A stretch of DNA of 64,000 nucleotides from Paenibacillus sp. HB172176 (GCF_011947265.1 NZ_JAATHD010000002.1:496001-560000); one strand, 5' to 3'. Shown: positions 50,259-58,928, numbered from the stretch's first letter. Notes: a model not told the origin generated them from the sequence alone. Numbers and translations: made by a program.

Positions 50259-50945
50259 TTACGGGTTCGAAATATCTGAAAACAGGCTTACATCAAAAAC
50301 CTTGTTGAAAGCTTCACTTCCTACATCTTTATCTGTTGGATCAACTTTAAGTTCTGCAAAATCAGATCGCGTAGTTGTAATTGCTCCCTCACTGTTAGAT
50401 TCATTATAATCAGAATCAACTCGATACACTAAATATTCAATATAATTGATTTCTGGTACTTGTTTAAAGATTAACTGCGAAGCCGTAATTAAATCGTTCT
50501 GCAATAAAGATACATCATTATAACTAATGTCTACTCGAACCTGTTCCAAACCGGTGAATTTTATCTGACCAACCTTACGAGGCACATCCAGAACATTTTG
50601 CAGTTCAAATGTTAATCCCGTTATTGCTTCAACGGACCAGTAGGCATTATCATTCTCATCTTTTGATAAATATAAAACCTTGTCTTTAGCTAATTCCCGC
50701 ATCTTAAATTCATTGTCTAACATTGCCTGCTTTTCAGGATCTAGAGGTTTCTCTGTTGGAGGTAACTTAGGAAGTAATGAAATTGCTCCCTGTTCCGATA
50801 GAGTAAGTCCCACATGACCCTCATCTTGAATAGGTGCAGAATGAAACGGATCGCCCATTACTGTGCTTGCAGATGTAATAATGGCTGTCAAACCTACAAT
50901 GGCCACAATCATAATTGAAGCTCGTCGTTTGTTTTTTATCTTCAC
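50259..50945 (-). CDS. Secreted protein of unknown function
   Basis: A 228-residue AT-rich gene. The N-terminus MKIKNKRRASIMIVAIVGLTAIITSASTVMG is a signal peptide or anchor. The mature part has a proline-rich stretch (LLPKLPPTEKPLDPEK), then mixed alpha/beta sequence without recognised motifs or cysteines. It lies 30 bp after the other secreted gene and shares its promoter and terminator, so the two form one operon. Confidence 0.7.
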   Translation of the reverse strand: MKIKNKRRASIMIVAIVGLTAIITSASTVMGDPFHSAPIQDEGHVGLTLSEQGAISLLPKLPPTEKPLDPEKQAMLDNEFKMRELAKDKVLYLSKDENDNAYWSVEAITGLTFELQNVLDVPRKVGQIKFTGLEQVRVDISYNDVSLLQNDLITASQLIFKQVPEINYIEYLVYRVDSDYNESNSEGAITTTRSDFAELKVDPTDKDVGSEAFNKVFDVSLFSDISNP

Positions 50946-50975
50946 GACTAAATCCTCCTTTATTATTTGAATATA

Positions 50976-52181
50976 TTACGGAGTAAACCCGGTAAATACA
51001 ACAACATTCGGTGCATTCGCTCCTCCTGGAAGAATGTAATCAATATTAGCAGTTCGCCAATATGAACCCCATCTCCCCAAAATTCCAGTTTCTGAATTTC
51101 CAGATAATTGAGGTATCGCTACTCCACCAGTAACTCCAGGAATATCTGCTGTTGCCCAAGCACCACCTAAAAACGATCCACCTCGCGGATTTAATCCTGC
51201 AAATAATTGCTTTGTACTACTATTTGTAGCCCAAGTGCCTGTATTTACATTAAAATGATACAATAATCCAAAATTACCCACAATTTGTCGAGTTAATGGA
51301 CTCGATGTATTCCAAGTATAATCATAAGCTGTAACTATCGTATCATTTGGATGTGTTTGACTTGGAGCACAGCAATTAACTCTAAGTCGTGCATTCTGAA
51401 GGTTATCTGGATTGAAGTTCACATTAATTGTCCTCGCATAAAGCGAGTCACCACGTGAAACACCACCAGATTGGGATGGAGGATAAGAGCTTGCATAATT
51501 ATAATTCGCTTGTACAAAACTTAATGGACTAGAGTATGATGAACTCGAGGTGACATAAGCAACATATAGTCGAAACGTACCGTTAAAACTTAAATCCATA
51601 TTAAGATCGACTGTCTGATTTACACCGATTGTCTTTTGCGCTAAAGTAACCCACCCATTAACCGGTATACTAGAAAATGTTTGATTCAATGGTGAATTAC
51701 TAAAAAACTGCTTTACAGCTGTTCCACCAACATCCAAAGGATTATACAAATTCGCCCCATTTCCATCACCATATCTTCCAATAGTTATAGAACCTGAACT
51801 ACTGCCTACATTTCTAGCTAGAATAGCTACCTTTACATCGAGAGTCAACGAATTATTATAATGATGCATAAAAAAACGTCCACCATCACTTCGAAATGCA
51901 CTGTTAAAAATAATTCCTTCACCATAAAAGGTACCGTTAACGTATGGTATTAATTCGGGATCATTGCTGTAAAAAAGCCTCTTGTTTGATGTATCATCAA
52001 CTGTAGTTGCAGAGACATCTGACCAACCCCCTGAAATAGGATCATATCCTGATTGAGATACCAATCCAGGTCGAGACGCGGTTTTTATTTCTGTTGGATA
52101 TGCTGCGAAAACTGTGCTAACTCCAAAAACCGTAAAAAATACCGCAATCAATAAGATTACTTTATTAATCTTTTTTTTCAT
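50976..52181 (-). CDS. Large secreted beta-rich protein of unknown function
   Basis: A 401-residue protein with a clear signal peptide (MKKKINKVILLIAVFF to TVFA-AYPTEI). The mature chain is Ser/Thr/Asn/Tyr/Gly-rich with alternating hydrophobics (TLDVKVAILARNVG, TFRLYVAYVTSSSSY), suggesting beta-sandwich folds, and one CC pair (RVNCCAPS). No catalytic motif or anchor is recognised. AGGAGG lies nine bases before ATG. AT-rich composition unlike the flanks suggests acquisition by transfer. It could be a surface, matrix or adhesion protein. Confidence 0.7.
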   Translation of the reverse strand: MKKKINKVILLIAVFFTVFGVSTVFAAYPTEIKTASRPGLVSQSGYDPISGGWSDVSATTVDDTSNKRLFYSNDPELIPYVNGTFYGEGIIFNSAFRSDGGRFFMHHYNNSLTLDVKVAILARNVGSSSGSITIGRYGDGNGANLYNPLDVGGTAVKQFFSNSPLNQTFSSIPVNGWVTLAQKTIGVNQTVDLNMDLSFNGTFRLYVAYVTSSSSYSSPLSFVQANYNYASSYPPSQSGGVSRGDSLYARTINVNFNPDNLQNARLRVNCCAPSQTHPNDTIVTAYDYTWNTSSPLTRQIVGNFGLLYHFNVNTGTWATNSSTKQLFAGLNPRGGSFLGGAWATADIPGVTGGVAIPQLSGNSETGILGRWGSYWRTANIDYILPGGANAPNVVVFTGFTP

Positions 52182-52640
52182 AATTTAGATTCCTCCTCAC
52201 AACTTTCAAATTTAATTTCCTATGTTTATTCTCTTAACCCTTATACTAACATTTTTATATATCGCCTCCATTCTAAATAGATTCGTAGATTCGAGTTTAA
52301 TTCCCAACAAAACCCTGTTTACTAATCATTACAATCTCAAATAAATTATTTTATGGGTTTTTATAATTATAAATCCTTTTTTTAATATTGTCAACCAAAA
52401 TGTTCCAGCATAAATTACACTTTAAGTTTCAGTGTTAAAACTATTACTTTTCGCAGAACTCAAGACGTTTCGCAAATGACTGAAGCATATTTCGCGGATT
52501 AAGCAACAGCACCCGTTGAAAGCTATAAATCTAGCTCTTCTAATTTGCTTTTTACTACTACTGTTGACGTCTTAAAATATCATCCTGAAAGTAATCTGCT
52601 TCTTTGGGAAATACACAAAAAAAATCAACTTCAGCAAACT
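52182..52640. other. AT-rich intergenic region with promoter and long leader
   Basis: Contains the consensus promoter above and a leader of about 175 nt. Within the leader, a GGAGG (read leftward, near 52275) is followed by a three-codon ORF, too short to judge. The part from about 52400 to 52640 shows no gene. Confidence 0.5.
52366..52394 (-). promoter_or_regulatory. Perfect-consensus sigma-A promoter of the secreted-protein pair
   Basis: Read leftward: TTGACA, 17 bp, TATAAT. The predicted leader to ATG 52181 is about 175 nt, unusually long for this window. Confidence 0.85.
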
Positions 52641-53327
52641 CTAAAGTTGATCTTCACTATTTCCATCTGTTATTACATAGCTGCAACGGCTTCCGCCCTT
52701 GGCCAGACATTCCGTCCGCTCGACCGAAACCTCAAGCAGAGACTGGAACAGACTCAGCTCGCAGCTGCAGGCTTGCTGATATTTCCCTGCCACTGCATTA
52801 ATCGGACAATTATATTCATTAAGCACAAATGCCCCGGAGCCGGTTTGCTCCACCTCGGCCATATACCCTCCGGCGTTCTGAACCGCGGCGAGCTCCTGCA
52901 CTCTCTGCTCCAGACTTTTGCCCGCCATTCTCGGCGCGTATCTCTCCTGCAGCTTGCGCTTTCTCCCCTCGAACATCTGGTCGATAAGCGGTGCGGTTTG
53001 CGGATCATCCTCCAGCTCGGACAGCAGGTCAAGCGCAAGCGAGTGATAATTCTTCGGGAATAACTCCTCGGAAGCGCGCGTCAGCTCGAAAGCGTGAACG
53101 GGCCGCCCTTGCGATTGACGGACGGAGATAATTGCGATGCTTCCCGCCTTCTCCAGCTCATACATATGTCTGCGCACGGCCATCTCGGTCAATCCGAGCT
53201 CTTGCGACAGCTCGCCGGCTTTCATTCGTCCCTTCGTCTTCAGGAGCAGGAGGATGCGCTCCCGCGTCGTTCCAGATGCTTTCTTCTCATCAAGTCTGTT
53301 TGCTCTCTCCGAATTCCGCTGCGCCAT
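52641..53327 (-). CDS. HTH regulator with C-terminal cysteine cluster (SufR-like)
   Basis: A 228-residue protein. An N-terminal winged helix (RERILLLLKTKGRMKAGELSQELGLTEMAVRRHMYELEKAG) of the ArsR/DeoR-like kind is followed by a ligand domain and a cysteine cluster near the C-terminus: NCPINAVAGKYQQACSC, then RTECLAKGGSRCSY. The spacing resembles SufR-type Fe-S-sensing regulators. No suf, isc or transporter operon is adjacent, so targets are unknown. It lies 40 bp after the DUF86 gene. Confidence 0.8.
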   Translation of the reverse strand: MAQRNSERANRLDEKKASGTTRERILLLLKTKGRMKAGELSQELGLTEMAVRRHMYELEKAGSIAIISVRQSQGRPVHAFELTRASEELFPKNYHSLALDLLSELEDDPQTAPLIDQMFEGRKRKLQERYAPRMAGKSLEQRVQELAAVQNAGGYMAEVEQTGSGAFVLNEYNCPINAVAGKYQQACSCELSLFQSLLEVSVERTECLAKGGSRCSYVITDGNSEDQL

Positions 53328-53367
53328 GCCCGCTCACCTCCGATACGAATTTCGACTGCCGTCATTG

Positions 53368-53787
53368 TTACAACTCTCGCTTCAGGTAATCCTCAACGGC
53401 CGTCTTGAAGCCGGTCAACAACTCGGGAAGCGCAACGCTCAATGAATGAAGCTCCCCCCTCGGCCATGAGTAATAATCCTGAACGAGCGGCTTGCGAAGC
53501 TGCACCAGCTTCAGCAAATCCGGCAGCATAGCCTTCGGAAAGACGCCTTCCTCGCCAATAATCTCCATAATATCCTCATAGCTGCTCGCATCTCTCATAA
53601 TAAAGCCGTCGATGAGATAGCTGCCTACATCGGTTACCGTCTCAATCGCAAGATGAAGCGCTCGTTCTTGCGCCATTCCTTGCAGCGAATCGCCCTTCCA
53701 ATTCTTCGAGAGCATACTGAGCAATTCAGCAAGCTCGGGTATGACGTCAAGTCTAACGGCGATTTGTTCCTGATTCACATAATACAT
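53368..53787 (-). CDS. yutE: DUF86 HEPN-fold protein (YutE-like)
   Basis: A 139-residue helical protein. The core LHLAIETVTDVGSYLIDGFIMRDASSYEDIMEII is the DUF86/HepT signature and follows Bacillus YutE closely. HepT proteins are HEPN RNases or are AMPylated by a partner MNT nucleotidyltransferase, but no MNT gene is adjacent and the RX4-6H toxin motif is not evident. A solitary housekeeping role, as for YutE, is more likely than a toxin. Confidence 0.82.
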   Translation of the reverse strand: MYYVNQEQIAVRLDVIPELAELLSMLSKNWKGDSLQGMAQERALHLAIETVTDVGSYLIDGFIMRDASSYEDIMEIIGEEGVFPKAMLPDLLKLVQLRKPLVQDYYSWPRGELHSLSVALPELLTGFKTAVEDYLKREL

Positions 53788-53803
53788 CGCTTATACCCAA
53801 CTT

Positions 53804-53920
53804 TCAGCTTTTCTTCTTGCGTTTGGCTTTTCTCTTCAGCCAGGCTGCCATGATAAAGCAGCTTGCAATAATGACGATCAAATAAGTCAATGTTTCATAA
53901 ACATCCTGCATATCCGCCAT
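53804..53920 (-). CDS. Small single-helix membrane protein
   Basis: A 38-residue peptide: MADMQDVYETL, then one membrane helix (TYLIVIIASCFIMAAWL) and a very basic tail (KRKAKRKKKS) that should face the cytoplasm. The ribosome site is weak. No family recognised. It sits between Dabb and DUF86 genes on the same strand. Confidence 0.5.
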   Translation of the reverse strand: MADMQDVYETLTYLIVIIASCFIMAAWLKRKAKRKKKS

Positions 53921-53940
53921 AGCTTATGTCAACCCGCCTC

Positions 53941-54228
53941 TCAAGCCTCGAAATCCACGCTGACTGAAGCCTCGTTCACCTCAGCCATATGCGCAATGAC
54001 CTTCTTATGAACCGGATGCACTTGATATTCGCCCAGCGCAGCCATCGAATCAAATTTGGTAATAAGCGCAATATCATAGGAGCGGTCGGAATGCAGCACA
54101 TCCGTCCCAACCTCCAAATATCTCAGCTGTTCAATCTTGCCTTCCATATCCTTCAAAACCGCTGCCGTGCGGGCAACGCTCTCTGCGCTTCTATCCTTCA
54201 GCTTAAAGCAAACGATATGCGTAATCAT
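53941..54228 (-). CDS. Stress-responsive alpha/beta-barrel (Dabb) protein
   Basis: About 95 residues, one Dabb domain: MITHIVCFKLKD, the YLEVGTDVLHSDRSYDIALI core and YQVHPVHKKVIAHM near the C-terminus. Dabb proteins form dimers and act as stress proteins or small enzymes; substrate unknown. AGGAGG sits eight bases before ATG 54228; an earlier in-frame ATG at 54234 is too close to it. Confidence 0.85.
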   Translation of the reverse strand: MITHIVCFKLKDRSAESVARTAAVLKDMEGKIEQLRYLEVGTDVLHSDRSYDIALITKFDSMAALGEYQVHPVHKKVIAHMAEVNEASVSVDFEA

Positions 54229-54286
54229 CTTCATAACCTCCTGAACTATGTATCTTGCTTGTCCTTCTATCATAACAGGAATCTTA

Positions 54287-54314
54287 ACAAAAAGGAGCCT
54301 CTCGGCTCCTTTTC
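54287..54314. terminator. Intrinsic terminator after the cupredoxin gene
   Basis: AAAAGGAGCC (54290-54299) pairs with GGCTCCTTTT (54304-54313); read leftward it exits into TTTTTGTT. Confidence 0.8.
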
Positions 54315-54342
54315 CCATAAAATTGTTCGTTTATAATGACAT

Positions 54343-54738
54343 TTATGCCGCTTCAACAATCAATTTGGCATTCATCGTGGAGTGACCTTGTCCGCAAGGA
54401 ATATCGCAATAGATCAAATATTCGCCCGGCTCCGTAAAATCAAGCTCCTCCGATTTCGGATTGTCCGCGCTCAGCTCCACGCCTAGCTCATCAATTTTGG
54501 CGCCATGAATGCCAATCTTGTTGTTCAGTTTAATGAATACCTTGTCGCCAACCTTCACCTTGAACTCGTCTTGCCCGAACGAGAAATCGGTCGCGGACGC
54601 TTGCAGATTAATCAATACAGTGCCTTCCGGCAAGTTGGCCGATTCGTCCACCGGCTTCTCCGGCAATCCGAATGTAAGCAGATAAACGCCCAGCAGGGAC
54701 GCTGCTGTGAATACGACGAACATAATCCATTTGTGCAT
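54343..54738 (-). CDS. Membrane-anchored cupredoxin, cytochrome c oxidase subunit II-like CuA domain
   Basis: A 131-residue protein with an N-terminal anchor (WIMFVVFTAASLLGVYLLTF) and one cupredoxin domain outside the membrane. The copper loop YCDIPCGQGHSTM keeps the C-x3-C-x3-H-x2-M spacing of the CuA site, with a His in IGIHGAKI as the upstream ligand. The usual Glu between the cysteines (CxExC) is Ile. It lacks the two-helix hairpin of true CoxB. Short proteins of this sort may carry electrons or copper; no oxidase genes are adjacent. Confidence 0.83.
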   Translation of the reverse strand: MHKWIMFVVFTAASLLGVYLLTFGLPEKPVDESANLPEGTVLINLQASATDFSFGQDEFKVKVGDKVFIKLNNKIGIHGAKIDELGVELSADNPKSEELDFTEPGEYLIYCDIPCGQGHSTMNAKLIVEAA

Positions 54739-54894
54739 TGCTACGTGCTCCCCTTTGCGATCATAATGTCTATTACCTATAATACATAAGATCGTCCGAA
54801 GTTCTCAACCTTAAACTACAGAATAAGGAAAAGTTTTTTTGCTTTTTTGACAAAACAATGAACAATGCATGAACAAATCTTGAATGGAGCAGGC

Positions 54895-55302
54895 TCAGCC
54901 CGTCATATATCGCCTCAGAACACGTTCGGACTCTGCCTTCACAAAGTTCCAGACCATGAAAAAATGATGATGGTAGCCGCGGCACACATATTGCGATCGG
55001 AGCCCGTCCTTCTCCCGCTTCTCTTCATAAACCTTGATGCCGATCTGGCGGAACTTGCGTCTGACATCAGCCAGATCCAGCAAAACCCTGTCCTGCAGTC
55101 CCCGCAGCAGCGATTCGTACAATCGCGGCAGCTTCATCCCCGACTTGTCTATAACGCGAATGTCATGATCAAGAATCTGCATGACAATGCCAAGCAGCAC
55201 ATATTGCTTCACGAGCGCCAGCTCTTCCTCCGTCTGAATCTTCTGAATCGGCGGAGCGCACGCCAATCGCACTTCGCCTGCGGCTTCCCTGTCAGCTGCC
55301 AT
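54895..55302 (-). CDS. Conserved hypothetical protein, 135 residues
   Basis: A helical protein with no signal peptide or membrane segment, beginning MAADREAAGEVRLACAPPIQ. The central part LVKQYVLLGIVMQILDHDIRVI is followed by a basic region and a C-terminal YVCRGYHHHFFMVWNFVKAESE. GGAGGGG precedes ATG 55302; the frame opens at 55368. It lies downstream of the holin-like gene with a 167-bp gap. I do not recognise the family. Confidence 0.65.
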   Translation of the reverse strand: MAADREAAGEVRLACAPPIQKIQTEEELALVKQYVLLGIVMQILDHDIRVIDKSGMKLPRLYESLLRGLQDRVLLDLADVRRKFRQIGIKVYEEKREKDGLRSQYVCRGYHHHFFMVWNFVKAESERVLRRYMTG

Positions 55303-55469
55303 TGCCACCCCTCCATGCCTATAGCTATACTGGCTCATGCGGCATTTCGCACAACATGAATAGAACACTTGTTCTTATTATAGCCAATAAACGGCGAGTT
55401 ATGCAACCGGCAAAATAACATGACTTTCATCCGAAGCCCGATTCCCCTCAAGGAATGCGATCTGCAGGC

Positions 55470-55868
55470 TCACTCCCCCTTCTTACTCTTGAGCACCTCG
55501 ATCATCTCGCGAACGCGATCCGGCAGCGGCAAACCAAGCTTGCCGTAATTCTCTGTAATCGAAATCAGCTCATTGGCAATGTAGAAATATATGGCCGCGC
55601 CCAGCGTCATGCTGCCCGTTCCCATCAGCACATCGATGCGATGCGCCAGCAGCAGCACTAGCAGGCTGAGCCCCTTGCGGGCCAGTCCCCAGGAACCAAG
55701 CGAGCTGCTCAGCCCCTTCTTCATTTTCAGAGCTGCCGCTACGCCGGTTACATAATCCACGCCCATGGCCACCATCAGAAATGTGAGCGACTCCATCCAG
55801 CTGCCGAAAGCAAAAGTCACAATAGAGCCGAGCAGTCCGCAAGTCGAGCAAACCCATACAATCGGCAT
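55470..55868 (-). CDS. Holin-like membrane protein (toxin secretion/phage lysis holin family)
   Basis: About 132 residues with three or four membrane helices. The segment LMVAMGVDYVTGVAAALKMKKG then LGSWGLARKGLSLLVLLLAHRID is typical of the holin_4 (TIGR01593) family, where the DYxTG motif is diagnostic. No endolysin, terminase or structural phage genes are near, so it is probably a chromosomal holin-like protein with a role in autolysis or export. ATG 55868 is favoured over GTG 55877 by ribosome-site spacing. Confidence 0.82.
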   Translation of the reverse strand: MPIVWVCSTCGLLGSIVTFAFGSWMESLTFLMVAMGVDYVTGVAAALKMKKGLSSSLGSWGLARKGLSLLVLLLAHRIDVLMGTGSMTLGAAIYFYIANELISITENYGKLGLPLPDRVREMIEVLKSKKGE

Positions 55869-56018
55869 TTTCGCCACCTCTCTCCTAAACTCCGCTATGC
55901 GATACTATATGCGGCGTGAAATCGCATTGTCCGTCAACTTGTCCCCTCAGTGAACGCAATCCAAAGAAAAGGGCGAAAAACGGGTATCTCGCGCTTCCAT
56001 GAAAAAAAGCCAGTCCGA

Positions 56019-56564
56019 TCAAAAGTCCGCAGACTCATCGGCCAGGCTTTGAATATCGTCAAAAGAAACGAAAAAAATCGGATAACCGTCTCTCTGCTGT
56101 CGTTGCATAGCTTTCTGGAGCATGAATCTCGGACTGCCGGAAGCTTCTTCATCGTAGACGACGATCATCGCGTCGCTCTTGCGCAGCAGCAGATTATCTC
56201 TTGCGGCGAATTGACGCGGATTGGAGTAGGACCCCTTGTGCACGGCCGCGTAATAATCCACATCCTTCAGCAATTGCTGGTAATAATGCTTCTTGTCGTC
56301 CTTCCAATCTTGCTCCGGGTTGCTGAAAGCCGTCAGAATGGACAACTTAAGCTTGGGAAACTGCGGCTTAAACGCGATAGCCGCCTCGCAGGCCCATAGA
56401 TCGACGCCAAACCCGCCTGGCGTTATGACCCATTCCAATCCTTCCTCGAGCAGCGGAAGAAGCTTGTTCGCTATCGCCTGCTTGATGAAGGGAATCCCAG
56501 GATGCTTCTGATTGAATATGTTCAGCTCATGCGCGCGGTAGCCGGTAATCAGCACCGTCTTCAT
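56019..56564 (-). CDS. ypsA: YpsA/DUF1273 (SLOG-superfamily) protein
   Basis: A 181-residue Rossmann-like protein. The opening MKTVLITGYRAHELNIF and the GLEWVITPGGFGVDLWACEAA loop are characteristic of YpsA and place it in the SLOG group of nucleotide-derivative binders. Bacillus and Staphylococcus YpsA affects cell division and survival. The ATG follows the queF TAG directly, so it appears to be the last gene of the queCDEF operon, an association that could suggest a nucleotide link. Confidence 0.9.
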   Translation of the reverse strand: MKTVLITGYRAHELNIFNQKHPGIPFIKQAIANKLLPLLEEGLEWVITPGGFGVDLWACEAAIAFKPQFPKLKLSILTAFSNPEQDWKDDKKHYYQQLLKDVDYYAAVHKGSYSNPRQFAARDNLLLRKSDAMIVVYDEEASGSPRFMLQKAMQRQQRDGYPIFFVSFDDIQSLADESADF

Positions 56565-57062
56565 CTAGCGATTGTCGACCTTCTCCGGATAGAGATCATG
56601 ATTCATGAGGCGATGCTCGGCCATTGCTTCGTACTTGGTTCCGGGACGCCCCCAATTGCAGTAGGGATCGATGGAAATGCCACCGCGCGGCGTGAATTTC
56701 CCCCACACTTCGATATAACGCGGCTCCATGAGCGCGATGAGATCATTCATAATGATATTCATGCAATCCTCATGGAAATCGCCGTGATTGCGGAAGCTGA
56801 ACAGATACAGCTTGAGCGACTTGCTCTCCACCATGCGTATATCGGGGATATAAGAAATATAGATCGTTGCGAAATCCGGCTGTCCCGTTATCGGACACAG
56901 ACTCGTGAATTCCGGACAATTGAATTTGACGAAATAATCCCTTCCCGGATGCTTGTTATCGAACGCTTCGAGGGAGTCCGGCGAGTAGTCGAAGCTATAG
57001 CTTGTTCCCTGATTGCCGAGATGAGTAATGCCGCCAAGCTCCTCTTTGTTTCTTCCTTCCAT
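56565..57062 (-). CDS. queF: NADPH-dependent 7-cyano-7-deazaguanine reductase
   Basis: A 165-residue unimodular QueF that reduces preQ0 to preQ1 in queuosine synthesis. The catalytic Cys56 is in [16 protein letters not shown], with Asp63 nearby, and the family motif ESKSLK (79-84) forms the substrate and NADPH site. Length matches the short Bacillus type. Fourth gene of queC-queD-queE-queF. Confidence 0.95.
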   Translation of the reverse strand: MEGRNKEELGGITHLGNQGTSYSFDYSPDSLEAFDNKHPGRDYFVKFNCPEFTSLCPITGQPDFATIYISYIPDIRMVESKSLKLYLFSFRNHGDFHEDCMNIIMNDLIALMEPRYIEVWGKFTPRGGISIDPYCNWGRPGTKYEAMAEHRLMNHDLYPEKVDNR

Positions 57063-57089
57063 CGTATAAGCTCACGCCTTTCCTCCAAA

Positions 57090-57821
57090 TTAAACGCCCT
57101 TCTTGTTGCCCCAAATCCACGTATGAAGCTGCGGCAGAACGTACACGCTTCTGAACGCTTCGCTCGCCATCGCCTGCTCGACCAGCCACAGATATCTCTC
57201 GGCCAAATAAGGCAGCAGGTTCGCAGGCTGGGTTTCGGTTAGATTGTCATTGCCTGCTTGCAGATAGAACGGCACGTTTCTGTATCGCTCATGAACTTGC
57301 CGCGCATAAGCCAGATCCTCTTCGTCGAAAATAACGATCTTAAGGCAAAAGCGGCGTTCTTCAGCCTGGAGCTTCGCCACAATGCCGTCAAGCATGCTCC
57401 AGTCGGTTGTCATACCCGAGCTAGGCGGCTTCGGGGAGAGCGTCAAATCGTCGACCTCGAGAAACCAGGGCTGCCAGCGACTCCCCTGAGTCTCCAAAGC
57501 AACCTTAATCCCTTCGTCATGCAAGAGGTCGATCAGTTCGCCAAGCTGCGGGAGAAGCGCCGGATTGCCTCCTGACAGCGTCACATGATCGAAGGCCTCT
57601 CCACCGAGCGCACGCAGCTCTGCGGTCACTTCCGCCGGCGACAGAAGTCTGATATCCTGTTTGCCGCTGCCGTCCCAGGTAAAAGCCGAATCGCACCAAG
57701 AGCAGCTGTAATCGCAGCCCGCGGTGCGCACGAACATCGTCTTGCGGCCGATGACTCTGCCTTCACCTTGCACTGTTGGTCCGAAAATTTCCATCACAGG
57801 CAGTTTCCTTGCGCTAGTCAT
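57090..57821 (-). CDS. queE: 7-carboxy-7-deazaguanine synthase (radical SAM)
   Basis: A 243-residue radical SAM enzyme that converts 6-carboxytetrahydropterin to 7-carboxy-7-deazaguanine. The cluster motif AGCDYSCSWCDSAF gives Cys36, Cys40 and Cys43 (CxxxCxxC). The EIFGPTVQGEGRVIGRKTMFVR start and VTLSGGNPALL are conserved. It overlaps queD by 8 bp. Confidence 0.95.
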   Translation of the reverse strand: MTSARKLPVMEIFGPTVQGEGRVIGRKTMFVRTAGCDYSCSWCDSAFTWDGSGKQDIRLLSPAEVTAELRALGGEAFDHVTLSGGNPALLPQLGELIDLLHDEGIKVALETQGSRWQPWFLEVDDLTLSPKPPSSGMTTDWSMLDGIVAKLQAEERRFCLKIVIFDEEDLAYARQVHERYRNVPFYLQAGNDNLTETQPANLLPYLAERYLWLVEQAMASEAFRSVYVLPQLHTWIWGNKKGV

Positions 57822-58260
57822 TTGTCTTCACCTTAAGCTTCGGACGGTATACACAGTAGGAGGTGGGCGTTTCCCGCAGAAATACCTGAAGACAACGCGG
57901 TTTATTCGTCGTCCCGTCGAGAAAATGCTGAACAAGCTCGCAAATCGTCCGTGCAACAACCTCTGTCGTCGGGTATAGATCAGAATTGCTATTGTCGAAG
58001 CTTTCCTCATCATCATTCAGAAGCGTATGGTCGAACCTTCCGTGAATCAGCTTCTTAATATGCGAGAAATTAACGAGAAAGCCGGTTTCATCGAGCACGT
58101 CTCCGCCGATTGTCACATTTGCGAAATACGTATGACCGTGCACCTTGCTGCATTTGCCCGCAAGCTCGGAAGGTACAAAATGAGCTGCCGCGAATTGAAA
58201 ATCCTTGTTCAGCTCATAACTATAATCATGCGGCACTTGAGGATAGATTTGCTGCAGCAT
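57814..58260 (-). CDS. queD: 6-carboxy-5,6,7,8-tetrahydropterin synthase
   Basis: A 148-residue PTPS-fold enzyme acting on dihydroneopterin triphosphate. Zinc ligands are His27 (FQFAAAHF) and His41/His43 (KVHGHTY); the catalytic Cys37 is in GKCSKVHGH. LVNFSHIKKLI, FDHTLLND and PTTEVVARTI are family blocks. Its ATG overlaps the queC stop (ATGA). Confidence 0.95.
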   Translation of the reverse strand: MLQQIYPQVPHDYSYELNKDFQFAAAHFVPSELAGKCSKVHGHTYFANVTIGGDVLDETGFLVNFSHIKKLIHGRFDHTLLNDDEESFDNSNSDLYPTTEVVARTICELVQHFLDGTTNKPRCLQVFLRETPTSYCVYRPKLKVKTND

Positions 58261-58928
58261 CAGCGCTCAGCTCCTCTCGAAGCATCGCCGTTCAGGTAAT
58301 CCTGGAGTCCCTTGCGGCGCAGCTTGCAAGCCGGGCATTCGCCGCAGCCGTCCGCTATTACGCCGTTATAGCAGGTGAGCGTGCGCTCTCTGACGAAGTC
58401 GAAAGCGCCGAGCTCATCCGCAAGCGCCCAGGTTTCGGCTTTGTTCAGCCACATAAGCGGCGTGTCTATCACGAAGCTGAAATCCATGGACAGGTTAAGC
58501 GTCACATTAAGCGATTTGATGAACACGTCGCGGCAATCCGGATATCCGCTGAAATCCGTCTCGCAGACGCCGGTAACGATATGCTTCGCGCCGATGCCCT
58601 TGGCCAGCACGGCGGCAAAGCTCAGGAAGAGCAAATTGCGCCCGTCAACGAAGGTGGTGGGGAGCTCGCCGTCCTTCTGCTCGATCGCAATATCGTCTCG
58701 AGTCAAGGCGTTTGGTGCCAATTGGTTCAACAAAGACATATCGAGCACATGATGCTTGACGCCCAGTTCGCCCGCGATCGAGGCTGCGCATTCCAGCTCG
58801 AGCTTGTGGCGTTGTCCGTAATTGAAGGTAATCGCCACAACCTCGGCAAACCGCTGCAAAGCCCAGAACAGGCAAGTGGTGCTGTCTTGGCCGCCGCTGA
58901 ACACGACGACCGCTTTATCCTGCTTCAT
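58260..58928 (-). CDS. queC: 7-cyano-7-deazaguanine synthase
   Basis: About 222 residues. ATP-dependent enzyme that makes preQ0 from 7-carboxy-7-deazaguanine. The PP-loop is [12 protein letters not shown], and the zinc site is the C-terminal [22 protein letters not shown] in [11 protein letters not shown] and [15 protein letters not shown] are family marks. ATG 58928 is preferred over TTG 58934 by ribosome-site spacing. First gene of the operon, under a preQ1-I riboswitch. Confidence 0.95.
   Translation of the reverse strand: MKQDKAVVVFSGGQDSTTCLFWALQRFAEVVAITFNYGQRHKLELECAASIAGELGVKHHVLDMSLLNQLAPNALTRDDIAIEQKDGELPTTFVDGRNLLFLSFAAVLAKGIGAKHIVTGVCETDFSGYPDCRDVFIKSLNVTLNLSMDFSFVIDTPLMWLNKAETWALADELGAFDFVRERTLTCYNGVIADGCGECPACKLRRKGLQDYLNGDASRGAER

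Noticed and set aside
55470-55868. Possible prophage marked by the holin-like gene
   Set aside because: No terminase, portal, tail, integrase, endolysin or attachment site is nearby; neighbours are housekeeping genes.
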